From: Crossaster papposus
Taxonomy: Eukaryota; Echinodermata; Asteroidea; Velatida; Solasteridae
Assembly (NCBI GenBank): GCA_037893245.1
Contig: JBAIAA010000890.1
Span: forward strand, 186,001-250,000
DNA length: 64,000 nucleotides
Direction of reading: 5' to 3'
The translations under genes and the position numbers were made by a program. A model generated the notes under the pieces. The model saw only the letters and a program-made list of their open reading frames with translations, had not been told where the DNA came from and ran no database searches. Of this stretch, positions 50,433 through 63,705 are shown piece after piece. The first letter of the stretch is position 1. Every line of letters begins with the position of its first letter.

Positions 50433-53084
50433 ACACAATTTTTGTTCGGACAACACACTTTGGCACTTTGGTAAATCCGACCGACTTGAAACTTGGCATA
50501 CACTTAGAACACCAACCACAGATGGTTCTGACAGAAATTTGGCACGATTGCGTCATTTAAGGTCACGTGACGTCACGTTAAGTATTCAATATTTTTCCCA
50601 TAGGTTTTGTACACGTTTTTCTTTAGACTATTGACTTTGACACTTTAGTAAATCCGATCGACTTGAGACTTCGTATACACTTAGAACACCACCCACAGAT
50701 GGTCTTGGAAGAAATTTGGCACTATTGCGTCATTCAAGGTCACGTGACGTCACGTTAAAGGTTCAATTTTTTTCCCCTTAGGTTTTGTACACGTTATTTT
50801 TTAGACTAATGACTGACACTTTCGTAAATTTGATCGACTTCAGACTTAGCACACATCTCGACCACCATCCTTAGGAGGGCCAAGAGAAAAATCGTCATGA
50901 TGACCTCATCGGGGGTCATGTGACGTCACGTTAAAGGTGCCGTTTTTAGGACCCTCTATCTCTGAAAGTACAGGTCCAATTGGGGTAAAACTTGGTATTC
51001 AGGTATTACAGGATGTTATAGAAGAAAATTAATATGACATCATGATGACGTCATCGGGTGTCATGTGACGTCACATTAAAGGTTCAATTTTCTCGATAGG
51101 TTTTGTACACGTTTGTCTTCAGACTATTGAAGTTGACACTTTGGTAAATCCGATCGAATTCGTGTAACTGTTAAAGTTGTTTGCTACCCTCATTGTTTGT
51201 TTTGTTCAGACTATTGAATTTGACACTTTGGTTAATCCGATCGACTTCGTGTAACTGTTAAAGTTGTTTGCCGCCCTCATTTGTTTAAGTTATCGATTTT
51301 ACCTGAGATGAAACAAAGTGATATTTTTCCAACATGTAGTTTAACTCCCACACCCCCCCCCCCCCCCTCCCCCCCCCCCCCCCCCCCCTCCCCCCCCCCC
51401 CGTATAGTGATAATTTTTCAAACATGTAGTTCAACTTCCCCCCATATGAAATTGATCTTTGTTGGGGGGAATTGTTTTACACAATGAAAGATTCGTGTCA
51501 CCACTAGTAATAAAACTGCCTAAACTCCCTAATCCTGGGGTCTATGGGGCAAAGTTAGGTATCAAAATGAAGCTAACAATATGAAAAATGTGATTGTGAA
51601 ATCAAAGGAACTGTTTAATTTAATATTCACATTTACTGGCATGTCAAATATGAAAATTAATAATGAAAATATGAAATATGAATAAAATACTGCTCATATT
51701 TATTAGTAAAACGTGTTTATTGTAGTTCAAAAATTCTTTTCCAATGCAGAAAATTTTGCTGGTGATCCTGGAAACAATATGTCAAAATAAATCCCCAATA
51801 TGAATAAGTTTGGGCGAGCTATGATATTTTTCCTAAAACTACTAGAAAACGAGATTCAGCACAAATCACAGGCTTTCTTATCGCAGTGCATGTAAATGTA
51901 CAATGTAAATGGATGAAGTTTTGTTTGGCATGAATCGAAATGAATGTCCGGGTTCATCTTTTTTTCGATTTGGAGACATCTTGCCATTTGATTTGTGCCG
52001 CAGTGTTGGCCGCCGTAGCAATGCCCTGATCTCGTGGACGCTTGTGTGGCCGAACGTTTTGTTGTCGTTGCCTAGGCGGTGCCGGTGGAAGGCCCACATA
52101 GTCATCGGAATCAAGCTCGGAATCCTCCGAATCTTCACTGGCTTGCTTGACTGGCTCTCTTCTTCATTGTAGTCTGATTCTTCGCTACTTTCTTGGTCGC
52201 TTTCCTCGTTAGAAATGCAGTGGGAAAGCAGATTCATGGCTTGCTGCGATGACATTCTACGGGGTCGCAGGACCGATGAATCCGCCATGTTTGTTGTGGT
52301 TACACATGTCGCGCGCATCGTACGCGCCGCATCGATTTATGGATGCACTATTAGCTAGCCTAATTCAAGTCCCGTTGAAAACAGTGTAAAATCAACAATG
52401 TTCAGTACCAAGTTTTATGCACACCGACATCACTGGGGTTTCTCAAACAACAATTAGATTATTGTCTTGGTCTTTATCTTTCCATTTCTTTTCAATTTTT
52501 AGTGGGTTAGCCAATTACATTTTTTAATATTCACACCAAAAGAAACTCACCTCCCGAAAAGTGATACTTCCCGAGACTGAAAACAGTCATTTTACAAATG
52601 GCATCCCTCCACGTTTTAGGGCAATTAGGACCCATTTTTTTAACCGTGATTTTATCAAGTCTGCCCTCAGATTGAAGCTCAAAAACCAGGGAGTTGATCC
52701 CATGCTATTTTTACACAATCCAATTTTTTTTTTATACCAAACGGTCTCCTTTTTCAAAAGAAACTGTGGGGGCACATTTCATGCTAATGAGTTCGCGTAG
52801 AAATTCTCCTTTCAATTAGAGTGGTGCACCCTTTGGTACACTCCATTAAACTTGGTATGCAATTCACGTGACGTCACAATAAAGGTGCAGGTTTTCCCCA
52901 TAGGATTTGTACACGTTTTTTTCAACTAATATATCTTTGGCACTTGTGCAAATCCAATCGACTTCAGACTTGGCACACACATATTGACAGTAACGTTAGA
53001 TACTCGAAACAGCTCTGTGTTTGTCCACAAACACATGTCTAGTTTTTTCTTTTTCTTTTTCAGACTTTTCTCCATAGGGTTTGT
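50433..53084. repeat. Unit 20
   Basis: Length 2652. C tract 51353-51401 is C15-T-C20-T-C12. Private C-to-T change at 52416 (reference 1990). A at the 2507 site. Confidence 0.97.
51878..52318 (-). pseudogene. Transposase-remnant ORF, unit 20
   Basis: Protein identical. The unit's private change at 52416 lies about 100 bases upstream. Alternate frame at 51954-52163. Confidence 0.45.
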
Positions 53085-55738
53085 ACACAATTTTTGTTCG
53101 GACAACACACTTTGGCACTTTGGTAAATCCGACCGACTTGAAACTTGGCATACACTTAGAACACCAACCACAGATGGTTCTGACAGAAATTTGGCACGAT
53201 TGCGTCATTTAAGGTCACGTGACGTCACGTTAAGTATTCAATATTTTTCCCATAGGTTTTGTACACGTTTTTCTTTAGACTATTGACTTTGACACTTTAG
53301 TAAATCCGATCGACTTGAGACTTCGTATACACTTAGAACACCACCCACAGATGGTCTTGGAAGAAATTTGGCACTATTGCGTCATTCAAGGTCACGTGAC
53401 GTCACGTTAAAGGTTCAATTTTTTTCCCCTTAGGTTTTGTACACGTTATTTTGTAGACTAATGACTGACACTTTCGTAAATTTGATCGACTTCAGACTTA
53501 GCACACATCTCGACCACCATCCTTAGGAGGGCCAAGAGAAAAATCGTCATGATGACCTCATCGGGGGTCATGTGACGTCACGTTAAAGGTGCCGTTTTTA
53601 GGACCCTCTATCTCTGAAAGTACAGGTCCAATTGGGGTAAAACTTGGTATTCAGGTATTACAGGATGTTATAGAAGAAAATTAATATGACATCATGATGA
53701 CGTCATCGGGTGTCATGTGACGTCACATTAAAGGTTCAATTTTCTCGATAGGTTTTGTACACGTTTGTCTTCAGACTATTGAAGTTGACACTTTGGTAAA
53801 TCCGATCGAATTCGTGTAACTGTTAAAGTTGTTTGCTACCCTCATTGTTTGTTTTGTTCAGACTATTGAATTTGACACTTTGGTTAATCCGATCGACTTC
53901 GTGTAACTGTTAAAGTTGTTTGCCGCCCTCATTTGTTTAAGTTATCGATTTTACCTGAGATGAAACAAAGTGATATTTTTCCAACATGTAGTTTAACTCC
54001 CACACCCCCCCCCCCCCCCCCCCCCCCTCCCCCCCCCCCCCCCTCCCCCCCCCCCGTATAGTGATAATTTTTCAAACATGTAGTTCAACTTCCCCCCATA
54101 TGAAATTGATCTTTGTTGGGGGGAATTGTTTTACACAATGAAAGATTCGTGTCACCACTAGTAATAAAACTGCCTAAACTCCCTAATCCTGGGGTCTATG
54201 GGGCAAAGTTAGGTATCAAAATGAAGCTAACAATATGAAAAATGTGATTGTGAAATCAAAGGAACTGTTTAATTTAATATTCACATTTACTGGCATGTCA
54301 AATATGAAAATTAATAATGAAAATATGAAATATGAATAAAATACTGCTCATATTTATTAGTAAAACGTGTTTATTGTAGTTCAAAAATTCTTTTCCAATG
54401 CAGAAAATTTTGCTGGTGATCCTGGAAACAATATGTCAAAATAAATCCCCAATATGAATAAGTTTGGGCGAGCTATGATATTTTTCCTAAAACTACTAGA
54501 AAACGAGATTCAGCACAAATCACAGGCTTTCTTATCGCAGTGCATGTAAATGTACAATGTAAATGGATGAAGTTTTGTTTGGCATGAATCGAAATGAATG
54601 TCCGGGTTCATCTTTTTTTCGATTTGGAGACATCTTGCCATTTGATTTGTGCCGCAGTGTTGGCCGCCGTAGCAATGCCCTGATCTCGTGGACGCTTGTG
54701 TGGCCGAACGTTTTGTTGTCGTTGCCTAGGCGGTGCCGGTGGAAGGCCCACATAGTCATCGGAATCAAGCTCGGAATCCTCCGAATCTTCACTGGCTTGC
54801 TTGACTGGCTCTCTTCTTCATTGTAGTCTGATTCTTCGCTACTTTCTTGGTCGCTTTCCTCGTTAGAAATGCAGTGGGAAAGCAGATTCATGGCTTGCTG
54901 CGATGACATTCTACGGGGTCGCAGGACCGATGAATCCGCCATGTTTGTTGTGGTTACACATGTCGCGCGCATCGTACGCGCCGCATCGATTTATGGATGC
55001 ACTATTAGCTAGCCTAATTCAAGTCCCGTTGAAAACAGTGTAAAATCAACAATGTTCAGTACCAAGTTTCATGCACACCGACATCACTGGGGTTTCTCAA
55101 ACAACAATTAGATTATTGTCTTGGTCTTTATCTTTCCATTTCTTTTCAATTTTTAGTGGGTTAGCCAATTACATTTTTTAATATTCACACCAAAAGAAAC
55201 TCACCTCCCGAAAAGTGATACTTCCCGAGACTGAAAACAGTCATTTTACAAATGGCATCCCTCCACGTTTTAGGGCAATTAGGACCCATTTTTTTAACCG
55301 TGATTTTATCAAGTCTGCCCTCAGATTGAAGCTCAAAAACCAGGGAGTTGATCCCATGCTATTTTTACACAATCCAATTTTTTTTTTATACCAAACGGTC
55401 TCCTTTTTCAAAAGAAACTGTGGGGGCACATTTCATGCTAATGAGTTCGCGTAGAAATTCTCCTTTCAATTAGAGTGGTGCACCCTTTGGTACACTCCAT
55501 TAAACTTGGTATGCAATTCACGTGACGTCACAATAAAGGTGCAGGTTTTCCCCATAGGATTTGTACACGTTTTTTTCAACTAATATATCTTTGGCACTTG
55601 TGCAAATCCAATCGACTTCAGACTTGGCACACACATATTGACAGTAACGTTAGATACTCGAAACAGCTCTGTGTTTGTCCACAAACACATGTCTAGTTTT
55701 TTCTTTTTCTTTTTCAGACTTTTCTCCATAGGGTTTGT
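53085..55738. repeat. Unit 21
   Basis: Length 2654. C tract 54005-54055 is C23-T-C15-T-C11. G instead of T at 53453 (reference 369), shared with units 23 and 24. Confidence 0.97.
54532..54972 (-). pseudogene. Transposase-remnant ORF, unit 21
   Basis: Protein identical. Alternate frame at 54608-54817. Confidence 0.45.
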
Positions 55739-58397
55739 ACACAATTTTTGTTCGGACAACACACTTTGGCACTTTGGTAAATCCGACCGACTTGAAACTT
55801 GGCATACACTTAGAACACCAACCACAGATGGTTCTGACAGAAATTTGGCACGATTGCGTCATTTAAGGTCACGTGACGTCACGTTAAGTATTCAATATTT
55901 TTCCCATAGGTTTTGTACACGTTTTTCTTTAGACTATTGACTTTGACACTTTAGTAAATCCGATCGACTTGAGACTTCGTATACACTTAGAACACCACCC
56001 ACAGATGGTCTTGGAAGAAATTTGGCACTATTGCGTCATTCAAGGTCACGTGACGTCACGTTAAAGGTTCAATTTTTTTCCCCTTAGGTTTTGTACACGT
56101 TATTTTTTAGACTAATGACTGACACTTTCGTAAATTTGATCGACTTCAGACTTAGCACACATCTCGACCACCATCCTTAGGAGGGCCAAGAGAAAAATCG
56201 TCATGATGACCTCATCGGGGGTCATGTGACGTCACGTTAAAGGTGCCGTTTTTAGGACCCTCTATCTCTGAAAGTACAGGTCCAATTGGGGTAAAACTTG
56301 GTATTCAGGTATTACAGGATGTTATAGAAGAAAATTAATATGACATCATGATGACGTCATCGGGTGTCATGTGACGTCACATTAAAGGTTCAATTTTCTC
56401 GATAGGTTTTGTACACGTTTGTCTTCAGACTATTGAAGTTGACACTTTGGTAAATCCGATCGAATTCGTGTAACTGTTAAAGTTGTTTGCTACCCTCATT
56501 GTTTGTTTTGTTCAGACTATTGAATTTGACACTTTGGTTAATCCGATCGACTTCGTGTAACTGTTAAAGTTGTTTGCCGCCCTCATTTGTTTAAGTTATC
56601 GATTTTACCTGAGATGAAACAAAGTGATATTTTTCCAACATGTAGTTTAACTCCCACACCCCCCCCCCCCCCCCCCCCCCCCTCCCCCCCCCCCCCCCCC
56701 CCTCCCCCCCCCCCGTATAGTGATAATTTTTCAAACATGTAGTTCAACTTCCCCCCATATGAAATTGATCTTTGTTGGGGGGAATTGTTTTACACAATGA
56801 AAGATTCGTGTCACCACTAGTAATAAAACTGCCTAAACTCCCTAATCCTGGGGTCTATGGGGCAAAGTTAGGTATCAAAATGAAGCTAACAATATGAAAA
56901 ATGTGATTGTGAAATCAAAGGAACTGTTTAATTTAATATTCACATTTACTGGCATGTCAAATATGAAAATTAATAATGAAAATATGAAATATGAATAAAA
57001 TACTGCTCATATTTATTAGTAAAACGTGTTTATTGTAGTTCAAAAATTCTTTTCCAATGCAGAAAATTTTGCTGGTGATCCTGGAAACAATATGTCAAAA
57101 TAAATCCCCAATATGAATAAGTTTGGGCGAGCTATGATATTTTTCCTAAAACTACTAGAAAACGAGATTCAGCACAAATCACAGGCTTTCTTATCGCAGT
57201 GCATGTAAATGTACAATGTAAATGGATGAAGTTTTGTTTGGCATGAATCGAAATGAATGTCCGGGTTCATCTTTTTTTCGATTTGGAGACATCTTGCCAT
57301 TTGATTTGTGCCGCAGTGTTGGCCGCCGTAGCAATGCCCTGATCTCGTGGACGCTTGTGTGGCCGAACGTTTTGTTGTCGTTGCCTAGGCGGTGCCGGTG
57401 GAAGGCCCACATAGTCATCGGAATCAAGCTCGGAATCCTCCGAATCTTCACTGGCTTGCTTGACTGGCTCTCTTCTTCATTGTAGTCTGATTCTTCGCTA
57501 CTTTCTTGGTCGCTTTCCTCGTTAGAAATGCAGTGGGAAAGCAGATTCATGGCTTGCTGCGATGACATTCTACGGGGTCGCAGGACCGATGAATCCGCCA
57601 TGTTTGTTGTGGTTACACATGTCGCGCGCATCGTACGCGCCGCATCGATTTATGGATGCACTATTAGCTAGCCTAATTCAAGTCCCGTTGAAAACAGTGT
57701 AAAATCAACAATGTTCAGTACCAAGTTTCATGCACACCGACATCACTGGGGTTTCTCAAACAACAATTAGATTATTGTCTTGGTCTTTATCTTTCCATTT
57801 CTTTTCAATTTTTAGTGGGTTAGCCAATTACATTTTTTAATATTCACACCAAAAGAAACTCACCTCCCGAAAAGTGATACTTCCCGAGACTGAAAACAGT
57901 CATTTTACAAATGGCATCCCTCCACGTTTTAGGGCAATTAGGACCCATTTTTTTAACCGTGATTTTATCAAGTCTGCCCTCAGATTGAAGCTCAAAAACC
58001 AGGGAGTTGATCCCATGCTATTTTTACACAATCCAATTTTTTTTTTATACCAAACGGTCTCCTTTTTCAAAAGAAACTGTGGGGGCACATTTCATGCTAA
58101 TGAGTTCGCGTAGAAATTCTCCTTTCAATTAGAGTGGTGCACCCTTTGGTACACTCCATTAAACTTGGTATGCAATTCACGTGACGTCACAATAAAGGTG
58201 CAGGTTTTCCCCATAGGATTTGTACACGTTTTTTTCAACTAATATATCTTTGGCACTTGTGCAAATCCAATCGACTTCAGACTTGGCACACACATATTGA
58301 CAGTAACGTTAGATACTCGAAACAGCTCTGTGTTTGTCCACAAACACATGTCTAGTTTTTTCTTTTTCTTTTTCAGACTTTTCTCCATAGGGTTTGT
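55739..58397. repeat. Unit 22
   Basis: Length 2659. C tract 56659-56714 is C24-T-C19-T-C11, the longest first run. T at the 369 site, unlike units 21, 23 and 24. Confidence 0.97.
57191..57631 (-). pseudogene. Transposase-remnant ORF, unit 22
   Basis: Protein identical. Alternate frame at 57267-57476. Confidence 0.45.
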
Positions 58398-61052
58398 ACA
58401 CAATTTTTGTTCGGACAACACACTTTGGCACTTTGGTAAATCCGACCGACTTGAAACTTGGCATACACTTAGAACACCAACCACAGATGGTTCTGACAGA
58501 AATTTGGCACGATTGCGTCATTTAAGGTCACGTGACGTCACGTTAAGTATTCAATATTTTTCCCATAGGTTTTGTACACGTTTTTCTTTAGACTATTGAC
58601 TTTGACACTTTAGTAAATCCGATCGACTTGAGACTTCGTATACACTTAGAACACCACCCACAGATGGTCTTGGAAGAAATTTGGCACTATTGCGTCATTC
58701 AAGGTCACGTGACGTCACGTTAAAGGTTCAATTTTTTTCCCCTTAGGTTTTGTACACGTTATTTTGTAGACTAATGACTGACACTTTCGTAAATTTGATC
58801 GACTTCAGACTTAGCACACATCTCGACCACCATCCTTAGGAGGGCCAAGAGAAAAATCGTCATGATGACCTCATCGGGGGTCATGTGACGTCACGTTAAA
58901 GGTGCCGTTTTTAGGACCCTCTATCTCTGAAAGTACAGGTCCAATTGGGGTAAAACTTGGTATTCAGGTATTACAGGATGTTATAGAAGAAAATTAATAT
59001 GACATCATGATGACGTCATCGGGTGTCATGTGACGTCACATTAAAGGTTCAATTTTCTCGATAGGTTTTGTACACGTTTGTCTTCAGACTATTGAAGTTG
59101 ACACTTTGGTAAATCCGATCGAATTCGTGTAACTGTTAAAGTTGTTTGCTACCCTCATTGTTTGTTTTGTTCAGACTATTGAATTTGACACTTTGGTTAA
59201 TCCGATCGACTTCGTGTAACTGTTAAAGTTGTTTGCCGCCCTCATTTGTTTAAGTTATCGATTTTACCTGAGATGAAACAAAGTGATATTTTTCCAACAT
59301 GTAGTTTAACTCCCACACCCCCCCCCCCCCCCCCCCCCCTCCCCCCCCCCCCCCCCCTCCCCCCCCCCCGTATAGTGATAATTTTTCAAACATGTAGTTC
59401 AACTTCCCCCCATATGAAATTGATCTTTGTTGGGGGGAATTGTTTTACACAATGAAAGATTCGTGTCACCACTAGTAATAAAACTGCCTAAACTCCCTAA
59501 TCCTGGGGTCTATGGGGCAAAGTTAGGTATCAAAATGAAGCTAACAATATGAAAAATGTGATTGTGAAATCAAAGGAACTGTTTAATTTAATATTCACAT
59601 TTACTGGCATGTCAAATATGAAAATTAATAATGAAAATATGAAATATGAATAAAATACTGCTCATATTTATTAGTAAAACGTGTTTATTGTAGTTCAAAA
59701 ATTCTTTTCCAATGCAGAAAATTTTGCTGGTGATCCTGGAAACAATATGTCAAAATAAATCCCCAATATGAATAAGTTTGGGCGAGCTATGATATTTTTC
59801 CTAAAACTACTAGAAAACGAGATTCAGCACAAATCACAGGCTTTCTTATCGCAGTGCATGTAAATGTACAATGTAAATGGATGAAGTTTTGTTTGGCATG
59901 AATCGAAATGAATGTCCGGGTTCATCTTTTTTTCGATTTGGAGACATCTTGCCATTTGATTTGTGCCGCAGTGTTGGCCGCCGTAGCAATGCCCTGATCT
60001 CGTGGACGCTTGTGTGGCCGAACGTTTTGTTGTCGTTGCCTAGGCGGTGCCGGTGGAAGGCCCACATAGTCATCGGAATCAAGCTCGGAATCCTCCGAAT
60101 CTTCACTGGCTTGCTTGACTGGCTCTCTTCTTCATTGTAGTCTGATTCTTCGCTACTTTCTTGGTCGCTTTCCTCGTTAGAAATGCAGTGGGAAAGCAGA
60201 TTCATGGCTTGCTGCGATGACATTCTACGGGGTCGCAGGACCGATGAATCCGCCATGTTTGTTGTGGTTACACATGTCGCGCGCATCGTACGCGCCGCAT
60301 CGATTTATGGATGCACTATTAGCTAGCCTAATTCAAGTCCCGTTGAAAACAGTGTAAAATCAACAATGTTCAGTACCAAGTTTCATGCACACCGACATCA
60401 CTGGGGTTTCTCAAACAACAATTAGATTATTGTCTTGGTCTTTATCTTTCCATTTCTTTTCAATTTTTAGTGGGTTAGCCAATTACATTTTTTAATATTC
60501 ACACCAAAAGAAACTCACCTCCCGAAAAGTGATACTTCCCGAGACTGAAAACAGTCATTTTACAAATGGCATCCCTCCACGTTTTAGGGCAATTAGGACC
60601 CATTTTTTTAACCGTGATTTTATCAAGTCTGCCCTCAGATTGAAGCTCAAAAACCAGGGAGTTGATCCCATGCTATTTTTACACAATCCAATTTTTTTTT
60701 TATACCAAACGGTCTCCTTTTTCAAAAGAAACTGTGGGGGCACATTTCATGCTAATGAGTTCGCGTAGAAATTCTCCTTTCAATTAGAGTGGTGCACCCT
60801 TTGGTACACTCCATTAAACTTGGTATGCAATTCACGTGACGTCACAATAAAGGTGCAGGTTTTCCCCATAGGATTTGTACACGTTTTTTTCAACTAATAT
60901 ATCTTTGGCACTTGTGCAAATCCAATCGACTTCAGACTTGGCACACACATATTGACAGTAACGTTAGATACTCGAAACAGCTCTGTGTTTGTCCACAAAC
61001 ACATGTCTAGTTTTTTCTTTTTCTTTTTCAGACTTTTCTCCATAGGGTTTGT
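58398..61052. repeat. Unit 23
   Basis: Length 2655. C tract 59318-59369 is C22-T-C17-T-C11. G at 58766 (reference 369). Confidence 0.97.
59846..60286 (-). pseudogene. Transposase-remnant ORF, unit 23
   Basis: Protein identical. Alternate frame at 59922-60131. Confidence 0.45.
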
Positions 61053-63705
61053 ACACAATTTTTGTTCGGACAACACACTTTGGCACTTTGGTAAATCCGA
61101 CCGACTTGAAACTTGGCATACACTTAGAACACCAACCACAGATGGTTCTGACAGAAATTTGGCACGATTGCGTCATTTAAGGTCACGTGACGTCACGTTA
61201 AGTATTCAATATTTTTCCCATAGGTTTTGTACACGTTTTTCTTTAGACTATTGACTTTGACACTTTAGTAAATCCGATCGACTTGAGACTTCGTATACAC
61301 TTAGAACACCACCCACAGATGGTCTTGGAAGAAATTTGGCACTATTGCGTCATTCAAGGTCACGTGACGTCACGTTAAAGGTTCAATTTTTTTCCCCTTA
61401 GGTTTTGTACACGTTATTTTGTAGACTAATGACTGACACTTTCGTAAATTTGATCGACTTCAGACTTAGCACACATCTCGACCACCATCCTTAGGAGGGC
61501 CAAGAGAAAAATCGTCATGATGACCTCATCGGGGGTCATGTGACGTCACGTTAAAGGTGCCGTTTTTAGGACCCTCTATCTCTGAAAGTACAGGTCCAAT
61601 TGGGGTAAAACTTGGTATTCAGGTATTACAGGATGTTATAGAAGAAAATTAATATGACATCATGATGACGTCATCGGGTGTCATGTGACGTCACATTAAA
61701 GGTTCAATTTTCTCGATAGGTTTTGTACACGTTTGTCTTCAGACTATTGAAGTTGACACTTTGGTAAATCCGATCGAATTCGTGTAACTGTTAAAGTTGT
61801 TTGCTACCCTCATTGTTTGTTTTGTTCAGACTATTGAATTTGACACTTTGGTTAATCCGATCGACTTCGTGTAACTGTTAAAGTTGTTTGCCGCCCTCAT
61901 TTGTTTAAGTTATCGATTTTACCTGAGATGAAACAAAGTGATATTTTTCCAACATGTAGTTTAACTCCCACACCCCCCCCCCCCCCCCTCCCCCCCCCCC
62001 CCCCCCCCCCTCCCCCCCCCCCGTATAGTGATAATTTTTCAAACATGTAGTTCAACTTCCCCCCATATGAAATTGATCTTTGTTGGGGGGAATTGTTTTA
62101 CACAATGAAAGATTCGTGTCACCACTAGTAATAAAACTGCCTAAACTCCCTAATCCTGGGGTCTATGGGGCAAAGTTAGGTATCAAAATGAAGCTAACAA
62201 TATGAAAAATGTGATTGTGAAATCAAAGGAACTGTTTAATTTAATATTCACATTTACTGGCATGTCAAATATGAAAATTAATAATGAAAATATGAAATAT
62301 GAATAAAATACTGCTCATATTTATTAGTAAAACGTGTTTATTGTAGTTCAAAAATTCTTTTCCAATGCAGAAAATTTTGCTGGTGATCCTGGAAACAATA
62401 TGTCAAAATAAATCCCCAATATGAATAAGTTTGGGCGAGCTATGATATTTTTCCTAAAACTACTAGAAAACGAGATTCAGCACAAATCACAGGCTTTCTT
62501 ATCGCAGTGCATGTAAATGTACAATGTAAATGGATGAAGTTTTGTTTGGCATGAATCGAAATGAATGTCCGGGTTCATCTTTTTTTCGATTTGGAGACAT
62601 CTTGCCATTTGATTTGTGCCGCAGTGTTGGCCGCCGTAGCAATGCCCTGATCTCGTGGACGCTTGTGTGGCCGAACGTTTTGTTGTCGTTGCCTAGGCGG
62701 TGCCGGTGGAAGGCCCACATAGTCATCGGAATCAAGCTCGGAATCCTCCGAATCTTCACTGGCTTGCTTGACTGGCTCTCTTCTTCATTGTAGTCTGATT
62801 CTTCGCTACTTTCTTGGTCGCTTTCCTCGTTAGAAATGCAGTGGGAAAGCAGATTCATGGCTTGCTGCGATGACATTCTACGGGGTCGCAGGACCGATGA
62901 ATCCGCCATGTTTGTTGTGGTTACACATGTCGCGCGCATCGTACGCGCCGCATCGATTTATGGATGCACTATTAGCTAGCCTAATTCAAGTCCCGTTGAA
63001 AACAGTGTAAAATCAACAATGTTCAGTACCAAGTTTCATGCACACCGACATCACTGGGGTTTCTCAAACAACAATTAGATTATTGTCTTGGTCTTTATCT
63101 TTCCATTTCTTTTCAATTTTTAGTGGGTTAGCCAATTACATTTTTTAATATTCACACCAAAAGAAACTCACCTCCCGAAAAGTGATACTTCCCGAGACTG
63201 AAAACAGTCATTTTACAAATGGCATCCCTCCACGTTTTAGGGCAATTAGGACCCATTTTTTTAACCGTGATTTTATCAAGTCTGCCCTCAGATTGAAGCT
63301 CAAAAACCAGGGAGTTGATCCCATGCTATTTTTACACAATCCAATTTTTTTTTTATACCAAACGGTCTCCTTTTTCAAAAGAAACTGTGGGGGCACATTT
63401 CATGCTAATGAGTTCGCGTAGAAATTCTCCTTTCAATTAGAGTGGTGCACCCTTTGGTACACTCCATTAAACTTGGTATGCAATTCACGTGACGTCACAA
63501 TAAAGGTGCAGGTTTTCCCCATAGGATTTGTACACGTTTTTTTCAACTAATATATCTTTGGCACTTGTGCAAATCCAATCGACTTCAGACTTGGCACACA
63601 CATATTGACAGTAACGTTAGATACTCGAAACAGCTCTGTGTTTGTCCACAAACACATGTCTAGTTTTTTCTTTTTCTTTTTCAGACTTTTCTCCATAGGG
63701 TTTGT
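61053..63705. repeat. Unit 24
   Basis: Length 2653. C tract 61973-62022 is C16-T-C21-T-C11, the same state as unit 7 but without unit 7's deletion. G at 61421 (reference 369). Confidence 0.97.
62499..62939 (-). pseudogene. Transposase-remnant ORF, unit 24
   Basis: Protein identical. Alternate frame at 62575-62784. Confidence 0.45.
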
